A stretch of 13,282 bases of DNA, from NCBI GenBank assembly GCA_030150505.1, contig JASLFS010000028.1, positions 1-13,282 of the forward strand. The letters run 5' to 3'. The notes beneath the pieces are model-generated. The model made no database searches, was not told the DNA's origin, and saw nothing but the letters and a program-made list of their open reading frames with translations. This DNA is from Vitreoscilla sp. (GTDB lineage Bacteria; Pseudomonadota; Gammaproteobacteria; Burkholderiales; Neisseriaceae). Shown in pieces: positions 1 to 7,828 of this stretch. Made by a program: the position numbers and the translations under genes. Position 1 is the stretch's first letter. Each line of letters begins with the position of its first letter.

Positions 1-1
1 T

Positions 2-424
2 GGGCGCCGTTTAAATGACGGAATGGGCGCTTATGTGGTGACACAGCTTGTTAAAGGGATGATCAAAAAGAAAATTCAGGTAGAAGGCGCAAAAGTTCTA
101 GTGCTTGGCCTAAGTTTTAAAGAAAACTGTCCTGATATTCGAAATACCAAAATTATCGATATCGTGCATGAGTTGCAAGAATATCATATACAAACTGATG
201 TTTATGACCCTTGGGTGGACAGTGCAGAAGCTGAACATGAATATGGCATTACACCTGTTTCTCGTCTAAAAAATGGCCAATATGATGCGGTAATTTTAGC
301 TGTAGCACATGAGCAGTTTAAAGTTATGGGGGTAGATGCAATTCGCGCACTTGGTAAGTCTGCACATGTACTTTATGACCTAAAATACGTACTTGACCAA
401 TCAGAATCTGACATTCGTCTGTAA
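2..424 (+). CDS. tviB: UDP-N-acetylglucosamine 6-dehydrogenase, C-terminal part (TviB/WbpO/Gna type; 5' end outside window)
   Basis: Cytoplasmic NAD-dependent enzyme that oxidises C6 of UDP-GlcNAc to give UDP-GlcNAcA, a precursor for capsule. Only the last 140 residues are present; the frame is open to the left edge, so the ATG at 23 is internal and not the start. Visible at residues 1-12 of the fragment is GRRLNDGMGAYV, the typical helix between the central and C-terminal domains of UDP-glucose/GDP-mannose dehydrogenases. GLSFKENCPDIRNTK at about residues 36-50 is the signature that opens the C-terminal UDP-binding domain, followed by its Rossmann-like strands (VYDPWVD, DAVILAVAHEQF). The NAD-binding domain and catalytic cysteine lie outside the window. 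Eighteen bases separate it from the C4-epimerase gene, the usual pairing for making UDP-GalNAcA. Family assignment is firm; GlcNAc rather than glucose specificity rests on sequence resemblance and that partner. Confidence 0.93.
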   Translation, partial: GRRLNDGMGAYVVTQLVKGMIKKKIQVEGAKVLVLGLSFKENCPDIRNTKIIDIVHELQEYHIQTDVYDPWVDSAEAEHEYGITPVSRLKNGQYDAVILAVAHEQFKVMGVDAIRALGKSAHVLYDLKYVLDQSESDIRL

Positions 425-442
425 TTTATAGGGACTATAAGC

Positions 443-1465
443 ATGAGCCAATATCAAACTGTATGTGAGCAATTAAAGCAAAATCCTAAAACTTGGTTAG
501 TCACAGGAGTTGCAGGCTTTATTGGCTCTAACCTTTTAGAAACCCTATTAAAACTTAATCAAAATGTGGTGGGGCTAGATAACTTTGCTACAGGTCATCA
601 ATATAATCTGGATGAAGTGCAGAGTTTGGTGACACCTGAACAATGGGTAAACTTCAAGTTTCATGAAGGGGATATCCGTAATTTTGAAGACTGCCAGATG
701 GCATGTGCAGGCGTGGATTATGTATTGCACCAAGCTGCTTTAGGTTCTGTACCGCGTTCCATTGCTGACCCGATTACCACCAATGCAGCTAATATCAGCG
801 GTTTCTTGAATATGCTCACCGCTGCGCGTGATGCCAAAGTTTCAAGCTTTACCTATGCCGCCAGCAGTTCAACTTATGGTGACCACCCAGCCTTACCAAA
901 GGTAGAAGAAAATATCGGAAATCCATTATCACCGTATGCAGTCACCAAATATGTGAATGAACTATACGCTGATGTTTTTGCCCGTACGTATCAATTTAAA
1001 ACGATCGGTTTGCGTTATTTTAATGTCTTTGGTCAACGTCAAGATCCCAATGGTGCATATGCTGCGGTGATTCCGAAGTGGACAGCAGCCATGATTGCGG
1101 GCGATGATGTCTTCATCAATGGCGATGGTGAAACCAGCCGAGATTTCTGTTTTATTGAAAATACGATTCAAGCCAATATTTTAGCGGCAACTGCATCCGA
1201 TGAAGCTAAAAACCAAGTCTATAACGTAGCTGTAGGTGACCGTACTACGTTAAATGATTTGTTTAATGCGATTAAAGAATCATTAAATGCAAATGGTGTG
1301 ATTTATTCAAAACAACCTGTATATCGTGATTTTAGAGCAGGTGATGTACGCCATTCTCAAGCAAGTATTGAAAAAATTAAAAATCTGCTTAGTTATAACC
1401 CTAATTTTGTTATTTCACAAGGAATTGATTTAGCAATGCCTTGGTATATTAATTTTAGTAAATAA
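443..1465 (+). CDS. tviC: UDP-N-acetylglucosaminuronic acid C4-epimerase (TviC/WbpP/Gne2 type)
   Basis: Extended short-chain dehydrogenase/reductase of 340 residues, the normal length for WbpP/TviC. It should interconvert UDP-GlcNAcA and UDP-GalNAcA (or UDP-GlcNAc and UDP-GalNAc) using bound NAD. The cofactor loop TGVAGFIGSN is at residues 21-30, preceded by the roughly 15-residue N-terminal extension typical of this subgroup. D46-N47 follows the second strand. The catalytic Ser region AASSSTYGD is at 139-147 and the Y165-xxx-K169 pair sits in SPYAVTKY. RYFNVFGQRQDP at 191-202 is the substrate-domain signature. The ATG at 443 is preceded by AGGGAC about 8 bases upstream. Following the dehydrogenase, its likely job is UDP-GalNAcA supply. 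The last 200 bases are clearly more AT-rich than the middle of the gene, suggesting a recombination junction inside it. Confidence in family is high; the exact substrate is inferred. Confidence 0.93.
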   Translation: MSQYQTVCEQLKQNPKTWLVTGVAGFIGSNLLETLLKLNQNVVGLDNFATGHQYNLDEVQSLVTPEQWVNFKFHEGDIRNFEDCQMACAGVDYVLHQAALGSVPRSIADPITTNAANISGFLNMLTAARDAKVSSFTYAASSSTYGDHPALPKVEENIGNPLSPYAVTKYVNELYADVFARTYQFKTIGLRYFNVFGQRQDPNGAYAAVIPKWTAAMIAGDDVFINGDGETSRDFCFIENTIQANILAATASDEAKNQVYNVAVGDRTTLNDLFNAIKESLNANGVIYSKQPVYRDFRAGDVRHSQASIEKIKNLLSYNPNFVISQGIDLAMPWYINFSK

Positions 1466-1467
1466 AG

Positions 1468-2736
1468 ATGTTACATAAAGTAAAAGCATTTAAAAATCGT
1501 TTAAGTGCTAGTAAAGATGGAAAGGCTGTAGCAAGTAATTTTGGTTATCTCATGATCATGCAAATTGCTGGCTATATCTTTCCATTATTAACGATTCCTT
1601 ATTTGGCTCGAGTGATCGGTGTAGAAGGCTTTGGAAAAATAGCATTTGCAGCAGCAGTGATCGTTTGGTTTCAAACAATTACTGATTGGGGTTTTAGTTA
1701 CACTGCTACACGTGATGTTGCACGTAATAGAGATAATTTAGAAAAAATTTCTGAGATTTTTTCTAATGTCTTATGGGCTAAAATTTTACTTGCTTCTATT
1801 TCATTTGTATTACTTTATATTCTTATCGAATTTATTCCTTATTTAAAAGAAAATCAAATATTGTTGTTTATAACATTTATGCTGGTACCAGCCAAAATTT
1901 TATTTGCGGATTGGTTCTTTCAAGCAATAGAAAAAATGAAATTTATTACAATTTTTGATTTAATCTCTAAATTAGTATTTACGCTTTGTATTTTTATCTT
2001 TGTTAAAGAAAAATCAGATTTCATTTTACAGCCCTTGTTTCTAAGTTTAGGTTCAATTCTAGTAGGTCTAGTATCTTTTTATTTAATTACTGTTAAATGG
2101 AAAGTAAAAATATTCGCGCCTCAAAAGAAAGAAATCTTATTAACATTAAAAAATAGTCAAGATGTATTTATTAATAATATTGTGCCTAACTTTTATAATA
2201 GTTTCTCATCCGTCCTTTTAGGTTTTTTGGGGGGCAGTGTAGCTAATGGTTTATTAGATGCAGGAACTAAGTTTGCTAATATTGCTCAGCAGTTTATTGG
2301 AATTATTTCGCGTGTATTTTTTCCTTTTTTATCAAGAAAATCAAATGCACATAATATTTATGAAAAAATAAATATTATAGTGACAGTTTGTGGCGCTTTT
2401 TTCCTAATTATATTAGCACCGTTTATTATTAAATTTTTCTTTACACCAGAATTTTACGACTCAATATTAGTCTTACAAATAATGGCTTGTTCTTTAATAT
2501 TTCTTACTCTTAGTAATACATATGGCCTTAATTATTTGATCATTCATGGTTATGAAAAACTATTAAGAAATATTACTATAAGCAGTTCGATTATCGGTTT
2601 TCTAGCTTGTTTCCCATTAATCTATTTTTATAGTTTTTTAGGTGCAGCTATTACAATTACATCAACACGAGCCATTTTAGGTTTATCTATTATGTATAAA
2701 GCTAAACATATTCAACGGAGTATTTTAGAAAAATGA
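1468..2736 (+). CDS. wzx: Wzx oligosaccharide-unit flippase
   Basis: Inner-membrane protein of 422 residues in the MOP/polysaccharide-biosynthesis superfamily, which moves undecaprenyl-diphosphate-linked repeat units to the periplasmic face. The N-terminal region is characteristic: NFGYLMIMQIAGYIFPLLTI at 24-43, then PYLARVIGVEGFGKIAFA at 44-61, and TDWGFSYTATRDVARNRD at 72-89. Repeated hydrophobic segments continue to the C terminus and are consistent with about 12 membrane helices; the length is normal. The ATG follows the epimerase stop after two bases and the end overlaps the next gene in an ATGA, so translation is probably coupled. The coding sequence is AT-rich, like the rest of the serotype-specific centre. 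Wzx proteins are highly divergent, so the unit transported cannot be read from sequence, but this is the only flippase in the window. Confidence 0.93.
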   Translation: MLHKVKAFKNRLSASKDGKAVASNFGYLMIMQIAGYIFPLLTIPYLARVIGVEGFGKIAFAAAVIVWFQTITDWGFSYTATRDVARNRDNLEKISEIFSNVLWAKILLASISFVLLYILIEFIPYLKENQILLFITFMLVPAKILFADWFFQAIEKMKFITIFDLISKLVFTLCIFIFVKEKSDFILQPLFLSLGSILVGLVSFYLITVKWKVKIFAPQKKEILLTLKNSQDVFINNIVPNFYNSFSSVLLGFLGGSVANGLLDAGTKFANIAQQFIGIISRVFFPFLSRKSNAHNIYEKINIIVTVCGAFFLIILAPFIIKFFFTPEFYDSILVLQIMACSLIFLTLSNTYGLNYLIIHGYEKLLRNITISSSIIGFLACFPLIYFYSFLGAAITITSTRAILGLSIMYKAKHIQRSILEK

Positions 2737-3752
2737 AAATTGCGATCCATCCCAATACAAATAGTTTTTCTGAACGTTGGATTAAATATTGTGAAGAAAA
2801 AAATATCGATTATAAAATTGTTAACGCCTTCGATACTAATATTATTCAGCAGTTAAAAGACTGCGATATTTTTATGTGGCACCATCATCATGCACAATAT
2901 AAAGATGTGCTAACAGCTAAAAGAATATTATTTGCTCTAGAACATGCTGGAGTTAAAGTTTTTCCAGATTTTAAAACAGGATGGCACTTCGATGATAAAG
3001 TTGCGCAAAAATATTTGTTAGAAGCAATCGCGGCACCTTTAGTTCCAAGTTATGTGTTTTATGATAAAATACAAGCCTTGGATTGGGCAAAAAATACATC
3101 TTATCCTAAGGTTTTTAAGCTTAAAGGTGGTGCAGGAGCATCCAATGTAAGTTTGGTAAGAGATTATTCACAAGCAGTTACCTTAATCAATAAGGCTTTT
3201 GGTCTAGGCTTCTCGCAGTTTGACCGCTTAGAATATTTTAAAGAACGATATAATAAATTTAAAAAAGGTAAGGATACTTTTTTAGGTGTTTTAAAGGGCA
3301 TCGCTCGAATTTTTATCATTCCTAAATTTGCTAAAAAACAACCTAAAGAATCAGGTTACATTTATTTTCAAGATTTTATGCCAGATAATAATTCCGACAT
3401 TCGTGTAATTGTTATTGGTGACAAGGCCTTTGCTATTAAACGTCTAGTTAGAGAAAATGATTTTAGAGCTTCAGGTAGTGGAGAGATTGATTATACAGAT
3501 GATATTGATCGCGAATGTTTAAAAATTGCTTTTGAGGTTCATCAAAAAATAAAATCACAATGTACAGCATTTGATTTTATTTTTTCTGTAGATGGTAAAC
3601 CATTGATTGTAGAAATTAGTTATGGTTTCTCTGTTCAAGCTTATGATAACTGTAGAGGATATTGGGATGAGCAGCTGAATTGGAAAGAAATACAATTTAA
3701 TCCTCAAAGTTGGATGATTGATAATCTAATCAAAGATATTAAAAATGATTAA
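2733..3752 (+). CDS. ATP-grasp ligase of capsule locus, substrate unknown
   Basis: Predicted cytoplasmic 339-residue ATP-grasp protein, expected to use ATP to activate a carboxylate as an acyl phosphate and join it to an amine or other nucleophile. What is seen: an N-terminal domain (1-90) with an unusual WHHHH run at 49-53 and PDFKTGWHFDDKVAQKYLLE at 78-97; the ATP-grasp body with PKVFKLKGGAGASNV at 125-139, whose glycine-rich loop should cover the phosphates; a basic insert at about 165-205; YFQDFMP at 211-217; DIRV at 222-225; K236-R237; RASGSG at 245-250; and the metal-binding area with D281 and E294 (EIS rather than the usual E-x-N). I recognise this as a recurring polysaccharide-locus family without a known reaction. 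It overlaps wzx by four bases. Because the operon makes a hexuronic acid, an amide on GalNAcA, for instance with an amino acid, is a plausible but unproven role; a ligase for another carboxylate is the alternative. Confidence 0.82.
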   Translation: MKIAIHPNTNSFSERWIKYCEEKNIDYKIVNAFDTNIIQQLKDCDIFMWHHHHAQYKDVLTAKRILFALEHAGVKVFPDFKTGWHFDDKVAQKYLLEAIAAPLVPSYVFYDKIQALDWAKNTSYPKVFKLKGGAGASNVSLVRDYSQAVTLINKAFGLGFSQFDRLEYFKERYNKFKKGKDTFLGVLKGIARIFIIPKFAKKQPKESGYIYFQDFMPDNNSDIRVIVIGDKAFAIKRLVRENDFRASGSGEIDYTDDIDRECLKIAFEVHQKIKSQCTAFDFIFSVDGKPLIVEISYGFSVQAYDNCRGYWDEQLNWKEIQFNPQSWMIDNLIKDIKND

Positions 3753-3776
3753 TAAAGTAGTGACTTCGAATTTATT

Positions 3777-5153
3777 ATGAATAAGACAAATAGTTTAAGC
3801 CTTTCATTTGTTCTTGCAGGTATAGTTTCTATATCTGTTTTCTTTTTCACAGATTCATGGGCTACTTTGGTTTTTTCATTATTTGTTTTTATATTTGGTA
3901 ACATATTTTGCTATTTTATTTCTAATAAAGGACAGAATTTATCAGAGATAAAAGTTTTCAATTGGGTATTTTTCTTTTACGTGCTTCTTAGTGTTAATTA
4001 TTTTTTAGGTTATCAGGAAGATTGGAGTATATTTACTCAAGATTGGCGTGATGAATATAAATTCTTTTTAATAGCAGAATCAAATCAATATTTATCGATA
4101 AAAGAAAACTATAGAGACAGTTTTGTTGATAGAGTGTATATTGAATATGGGTTATATGTATTTTATATATCATCAATCGCATCAATTGCACATAATTATT
4201 TTGATGGTAATCATTTATTGCTACAATTTTTAGGGACGGCATTATTCTCTATATTGGGTTCAGTTATTGTTTATAAAATATTAAGTCTTTATGTTGATTA
4301 TAAGAAAGCATATTTATATACATTAATTTTTATGTTTTTCTCTGTTTTTAATTTTTATGGATATAATTTAATCAGAGATATTGCAATTGCATTTTTTTAT
4401 ATTTGTGGTATTTACTTTGTTTTAGATAGTGTCAAAAATAGATCAATTTACAAAATGATCTTAATGATCTTATGTAATTGGTTGGTATTAGAATTAAGAT
4501 TCGAACATGGTTTATTATTTTCATTGTTAACAGCATATATGGGTGTAAATGTATTTCGTAAAAATAAGGTTTTTCTATTAATTTTCAGTGTTGTCATGTT
4601 GATGTTGATTTCTTTGATGTTTATATCAAAGATGGACATGCTTTTACTTTCTTTAAATAGTTATACAGAATTAACAAATGATGCTGTTCAAAATAATGAG
4701 AATTCTCTTGGTAAAAATTTATATATTCTTCCGCCTTTTATAAAGCAAGTTGCAATTGTTTTTGTTTCACAAATTCAACCTTTTCCTTCTTGGTTAAATA
4801 TATCTTTTACAAATAATATTTATCAAAATTTTCATGGATTTTTACAGATAGTTTATTCATTTTTTTGGTTTATTGTATTCTTTTCGCTAATTAAGTGGCT
4901 TATTCTGGAAAGAAAAATATTTCTATTAAAGAAAGAGTTAAAAGTTCTACTTGTAATATGTTTGATATTTTTGTTGGCTAATACTGCAAATATGACATTA
5001 AGAAGATTAATTGGATTTTATCCATTTATCTTTTTATTATATGTTTATATTAAAGAAAATTTTGTCACTTACAAGAATTTTCAAAAAACTATTATATTTG
5101 CATTTTGCTTCTACTTTTTTCTCATCTTAATGTATTTACTGATTAAAATTTAA
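3777..5153 (+). CDS. wzy: Predicted Wzy polysaccharide polymerase
   Basis: Very hydrophobic 458-residue membrane protein, the only candidate for the repeat-unit polymerase. Hydrophobic segments are seen at about 8-25, 29-48, 61-77, 123-138, 147-168, 178-193, 200-217, 225-239, 264-284, 354-375, 388-403, 411-425 and 437-457, roughly 12-13 in all. The longer polar loops are at 78-120 (with DWRDEY at 89-94) and 285-325. Charged residues next to membrane segments, R200-D201, RFEHG at 241-245 and RR at 409-410, fit the pattern of Wzy/EpsG-like polymerases, where arginines handle the lipid-linked sugar. Position between wzx and the glycosyltransferases supports the call; Wzy proteins share little sequence. 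This is among the most AT-rich parts of the window (10 G/C of 60 at 4321-4380). No convincing Shine-Dalgarno sequence precedes the ATG, and no better start is seen. A GT-C type glycosyltransferase is the main alternative. Confidence 0.8.
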   Translation: MNKTNSLSLSFVLAGIVSISVFFFTDSWATLVFSLFVFIFGNIFCYFISNKGQNLSEIKVFNWVFFFYVLLSVNYFLGYQEDWSIFTQDWRDEYKFFLIAESNQYLSIKENYRDSFVDRVYIEYGLYVFYISSIASIAHNYFDGNHLLLQFLGTALFSILGSVIVYKILSLYVDYKKAYLYTLIFMFFSVFNFYGYNLIRDIAIAFFYICGIYFVLDSVKNRSIYKMILMILCNWLVLELRFEHGLLFSLLTAYMGVNVFRKNKVFLLIFSVVMLMLISLMFISKMDMLLLSLNSYTELTNDAVQNNENSLGKNLYILPPFIKQVAIVFVSQIQPFPSWLNISFTNNIYQNFHGFLQIVYSFFWFIVFFSLIKWLILERKIFLLKKELKVLLVICLIFLLANTANMTLRRLIGFYPFIFLLYVYIKENFVTYKNFQKTIIFAFCFYFFLILMYLLIKI

Positions 5154-5167
5154 GAAGAGGACTTTTT

Positions 5168-6259
5168 ATGAATATTTTATGTGTAATTGATAGCCTAGGT
5201 TCAGGTGGGGCACAGCGTCAAATTGTTAATTTAGCTTTAGAGTTTAAAGAAAAAGGGCATGTGGTTGAATTTTTAGTGTATCACTCAGATCCTTTTTATT
5301 ATGATATTTTAAAAAAATCAGATATTCAGGTTATTGAAGTAATCGAAAATAATTATTTAAAACGTATTTTAAAAATGCGTAAAGCTATTAGAGATGGTAA
5401 ATATGATGCGGTTTTGTCATTTCTTGAGGCTGCAAATTTTATTTCTACTCTCTCAGGTTTTCCTTATAGAAAATGGAAATTACTTGTAGGTGAGCGTAGT
5501 GCAAATCCAAATATTTTTAAATCATTTAAACTAAAAATGTATAGATGGTTTCATTTGTTTGCTTCTTCTGTAGTGGCAAATTCTTATGAAAATATAAAAA
5601 TGGTTAAAAAAATTAACCCATTTATTTCAGACAAAAAATTATCAGTGATTTATAATTTAATTGATTTAAATAAGTGGCAGTTCAATAAAGATCACTATAT
5701 CTATCGAAAAAATGGAAAATTTAACCTTACTGTCGTTGCAAGTCATCAATATTTAAAAAACTTAAATGGTCTAGTAGAGTCGATCCATTTACTAGATGAA
5801 ACATATAAAGATCAAATCATTATTAATTGGTATGGTGGTACAAGTAAGGATGATTCTAAAGAAAAAGCTTTTAGAAAAATTAAAGCTTATGGTTTGGAAA
5901 AAATTTTTATTTTTCATGAGCCTACTATAGAAATTGCATCTAAAGTAAATGAAGCAGATGCACTTGGACTATTTAGTTTTTATGAAGGCTTACCTAATGT
6001 GGTTTGCGAAGCAATGGTCATGCAAAAGGCAATAATCTGTTCTGATGTATCTGATATTAAATTACTTATCGATCAAAAATATGTATTTGATCCTTATAAT
6101 GCAAATGATATTTCAGAAAAAATAAAATTGCTCATAGATAGTTGTGAAGGTGATTTGCATTTCTTAGGTCAGAAAAATAGAGAGATGGCTTCAGAGATTT
6201 TTGACAAAAATCAAATCGTCTCCAGATATTTAAGGCTATTATCAAGAGATCAAGATTAA
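5168..6259 (+). CDS. Glycosyltransferase, GT4-like (GT-B fold)
   Basis: A 363-residue cytoplasmic glycosyltransferase that should add one sugar of the repeat unit to the lipid-linked acceptor. The N-terminal acceptor domain begins MNILCVIDSLGSGGAQRQIV, with the glycine-rich loop typical of GT-B enzymes at 9-18. The linker and donor half begins near 185 with NLTVVASHQYLKNLNGLVES. The donor-binding signature E273-GLPNVVC-E281 (E-x7-E) is followed by AMVMQKAIICSDV. This arrangement is that of GT4 retaining enzymes. The start is supported by GAAGAGGA about 7 bases upstream of the ATG. Its stop overlaps the next start by one base (TAATG), so the two are probably translationally coupled. Donor, acceptor and linkage cannot be told from sequence. 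Family confidence is high. Confidence 0.9.
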   Translation: MNILCVIDSLGSGGAQRQIVNLALEFKEKGHVVEFLVYHSDPFYYDILKKSDIQVIEVIENNYLKRILKMRKAIRDGKYDAVLSFLEAANFISTLSGFPYRKWKLLVGERSANPNIFKSFKLKMYRWFHLFASSVVANSYENIKMVKKINPFISDKKLSVIYNLIDLNKWQFNKDHYIYRKNGKFNLTVVASHQYLKNLNGLVESIHLLDETYKDQIIINWYGGTSKDDSKEKAFRKIKAYGLEKIFIFHEPTIEIASKVNEADALGLFSFYEGLPNVVCEAMVMQKAIICSDVSDIKLLIDQKYVFDPYNANDISEKIKLLIDSCEGDLHFLGQKNREMASEIFDKNQIVSRYLRLLSRDQD

Positions 6260-6774
6260 TGAAAATTTTATATCTATTAATGTACTATTTGTTTGCCAAA
6301 CATTTGCCTGAGACTAATAATCGTTATTTTAAGATTTTTCGTCTAATAAGATCTTTTATAGCAGGTCGACTTTTTGATAGTCACGGAAAAAATATCAATG
6401 TCGAAAAAGGTGCTAATTTTGGAACAGGTAAAAATATTGAGATTGGTGATAATTCAGGTATAGGTGTAAATTGCTATATACGAGGTCCTCTAAAAATTGG
6501 CAATGACGTCATGATGGGACCTGAAGTCATCATTCTCACCAATTCACATAATTTTTCTTCTATAAATATTCCTATGAATATACAAGGCAATAGTGCACCG
6601 AAGCGTGTTGTAATTGGGGATAATGTTTGGATTGGTACACGAGTAATTATTTTGCCAGGTGTTAAAGTAGGTGATGGTGCAATTGTTGGTGCTGGTTCTA
6701 TTGTTACTAAAGATGTAGAACCATACGCAGTTGTTGGTGGTAATCCAGCTAAAGTTATTAAATACAGAAAGTAA
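6259..6774 (+). CDS. Hexapeptide-repeat O-acetyltransferase (WbbJ/CapG/LacA-like)
   Basis: A 171-residue acyltransferase of the left-handed beta-helix family, presumably acetyl-CoA-dependent and acting in the cytoplasm on a sugar of the repeat unit or its precursor. Hexapeptide repeats run from about 48 to 85 (INVEKG, ANFGTG, IEIGDN, SGIGVN, LKIGND) and again at 116-160 (VVIGDNVWIGTRVIILPGVKVGDGA, split by the loop). The loop carries NSHNF at 95-99, whose H97 is the expected catalytic base, and the C terminus has the usual AVVGGNPAKVIK at 157-168. The length is normal for serine acetyltransferase/WbbJ-like enzymes, with a short helical N terminus. It lies between glycosyltransferase genes, coupled to the one before (TAATG). 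The likely role is O-acetylation of the polysaccharide; N-acetylation of an amino sugar is less likely because no aminotransferase is present. Confidence 0.88.
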   Translation: MKILYLLMYYLFAKHLPETNNRYFKIFRLIRSFIAGRLFDSHGKNINVEKGANFGTGKNIEIGDNSGIGVNCYIRGPLKIGNDVMMGPEVIILTNSHNFSSINIPMNIQGNSAPKRVVIGDNVWIGTRVIILPGVKVGDGAIVGAGSIVTKDVEPYAVVGGNPAKVIKYRK

Positions 6775-6778
6775 TTTT

Positions 6779-7816
6779 ATGAAAATATTGGTTTTAGGTT
6801 ATTTTGGATACGTCACCAATCAAATAGATGGTCAGACTATAAAAACTAGAGATGTATATTCAGTAATTCAGAGTAACTGTACTGAGGATTTAGATTATTT
6901 TGACACTCAATCTTTTAAAAAGTCTAGACTTAATATTTTAAAAATGATTTGGAAGATCATTGTAGCAGATAAAATTTTTTACTTGCCTGCACATAATAAT
7001 CTCAAATATTTATTTCCTATTGTTTTTATTTTATCCGTAATTTTTAAAGCTGATCTTAACTATTTAGTAGTTGGTGGGTGGTTATTCAAATTTTTAAAAA
7101 ATAAACCTATACATCGACTTATGTTAAAAAATATTTCAGGAATCTATGTCGAAACTAATGATCTATATAATAATCTGAAACAATATAGTTTTAATAATGT
7201 ACATAAATTACATAATTTTAGAGTCATAGATCTACCTAAATTAAAAGATATAGATAAGAATAAAACACATATAAATATGGTTTTTATGGCTCGTGTTCAT
7301 CCAATGAAAGGTGTGGATACTCTATTTAATTTAGAAAAAAAGTTAAATGAACTAAATATAGATAATTTTTCTATTGATGTTTATGGTCCTATCTTTGAAG
7401 ATTATAAGGACGAGTTTCTTTTAAAAATTAAAGATTCTAAAATAAATTATAAGGGTATAGTGGAACCGATAGATGTATATAGTATTCTTAGTGATTATGA
7501 TATTACATTATTTCCAACTAAATATTATACAGAAGGATTTCCTGGAACTATATTAGATTCATATATTGTAGGCATACCTGTATTGGTAACGAATTGGATA
7601 AATGCTAATGAATTCGTTAAAAATAATGAAACTGGTTATATTGTAGACTTTAATGATCCAAATGCATTTGTAGATAAGGCAGTTGATTTGATTCAAAACC
7701 CTAATAATATTTTTTCGCTTCGTAGTAATATTGAATTAATGCGTAATCAATATAGTGCAGATAAAGCTTGGGAAGTCTTGAGTAAAGTTATTTATAATAA
7801 AGAACGAAATATTTAA
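6779..7816 (+). CDS. Glycosyltransferase, GT4-like with E-x7-D signature
   Basis: A 345-residue GT-B glycosyltransferase, expected to transfer one sugar of the repeat unit at the cytoplasmic membrane face. I place the start at the ATG at 6779, four bases after the acetyltransferase stop. It gives the conventional N terminus MKILVLGYFGYVTNQIDGQT and has AGAAAG about 7 bases upstream; an in-frame ATG at 6731 would lie inside the previous gene and add 16 unrelated residues. The acceptor half shows VVGGWLF at 97-103 and ETNDLYNNL at 125-133. The donor half begins near 166 (NMVFMARVHPMKGVDTLF). The signature E252-GFPGTIL-D260 has aspartate at the second acid, which I have seen as normal in a branch of GT4 enzymes with the same EGFPGTILD wording. 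Donor and linkage are unknown. It is strongly AT-rich. Confidence 0.88.
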   Translation: MKILVLGYFGYVTNQIDGQTIKTRDVYSVIQSNCTEDLDYFDTQSFKKSRLNILKMIWKIIVADKIFYLPAHNNLKYLFPIVFILSVIFKADLNYLVVGGWLFKFLKNKPIHRLMLKNISGIYVETNDLYNNLKQYSFNNVHKLHNFRVIDLPKLKDIDKNKTHINMVFMARVHPMKGVDTLFNLEKKLNELNIDNFSIDVYGPIFEDYKDEFLLKIKDSKINYKGIVEPIDVYSILSDYDITLFPTKYYTEGFPGTILDSYIVGIPVLVTNWINANEFVKNNETGYIVDFNDPNAFVDKAVDLIQNPNNIFSLRSNIELMRNQYSADKAWEVLSKVIYNKERNI

Positions 7817-7828
7817 AGGTGAAATTTA

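Noticed and set aside
962..1171. Minus-strand open frame within tviC
   Set aside because: Short, antisense to conserved epimerase motifs, no ribosome site and no recognisable domain. The same reasoning applies to the minus-strand frames at 4033-4242, 4448-4639, 9023-9241, 10527-10766, 10975-11178 and 12272-12490.
2877..2891. His run as a nickel or zinc storage domain
   Set aside because: Four histidines in a fold-embedded strand are too few, and nothing else points to metal transport; it is kept only as an oddity of the ATP-grasp family.
6731..6778. Upstream start for the second glycosyltransferase
   Set aside because: It adds 16 residues unlike any GT-B N terminus and overlaps the conserved end of the acetyltransferase, while the ATG at 6779 gives the usual MKILVLGYFG.
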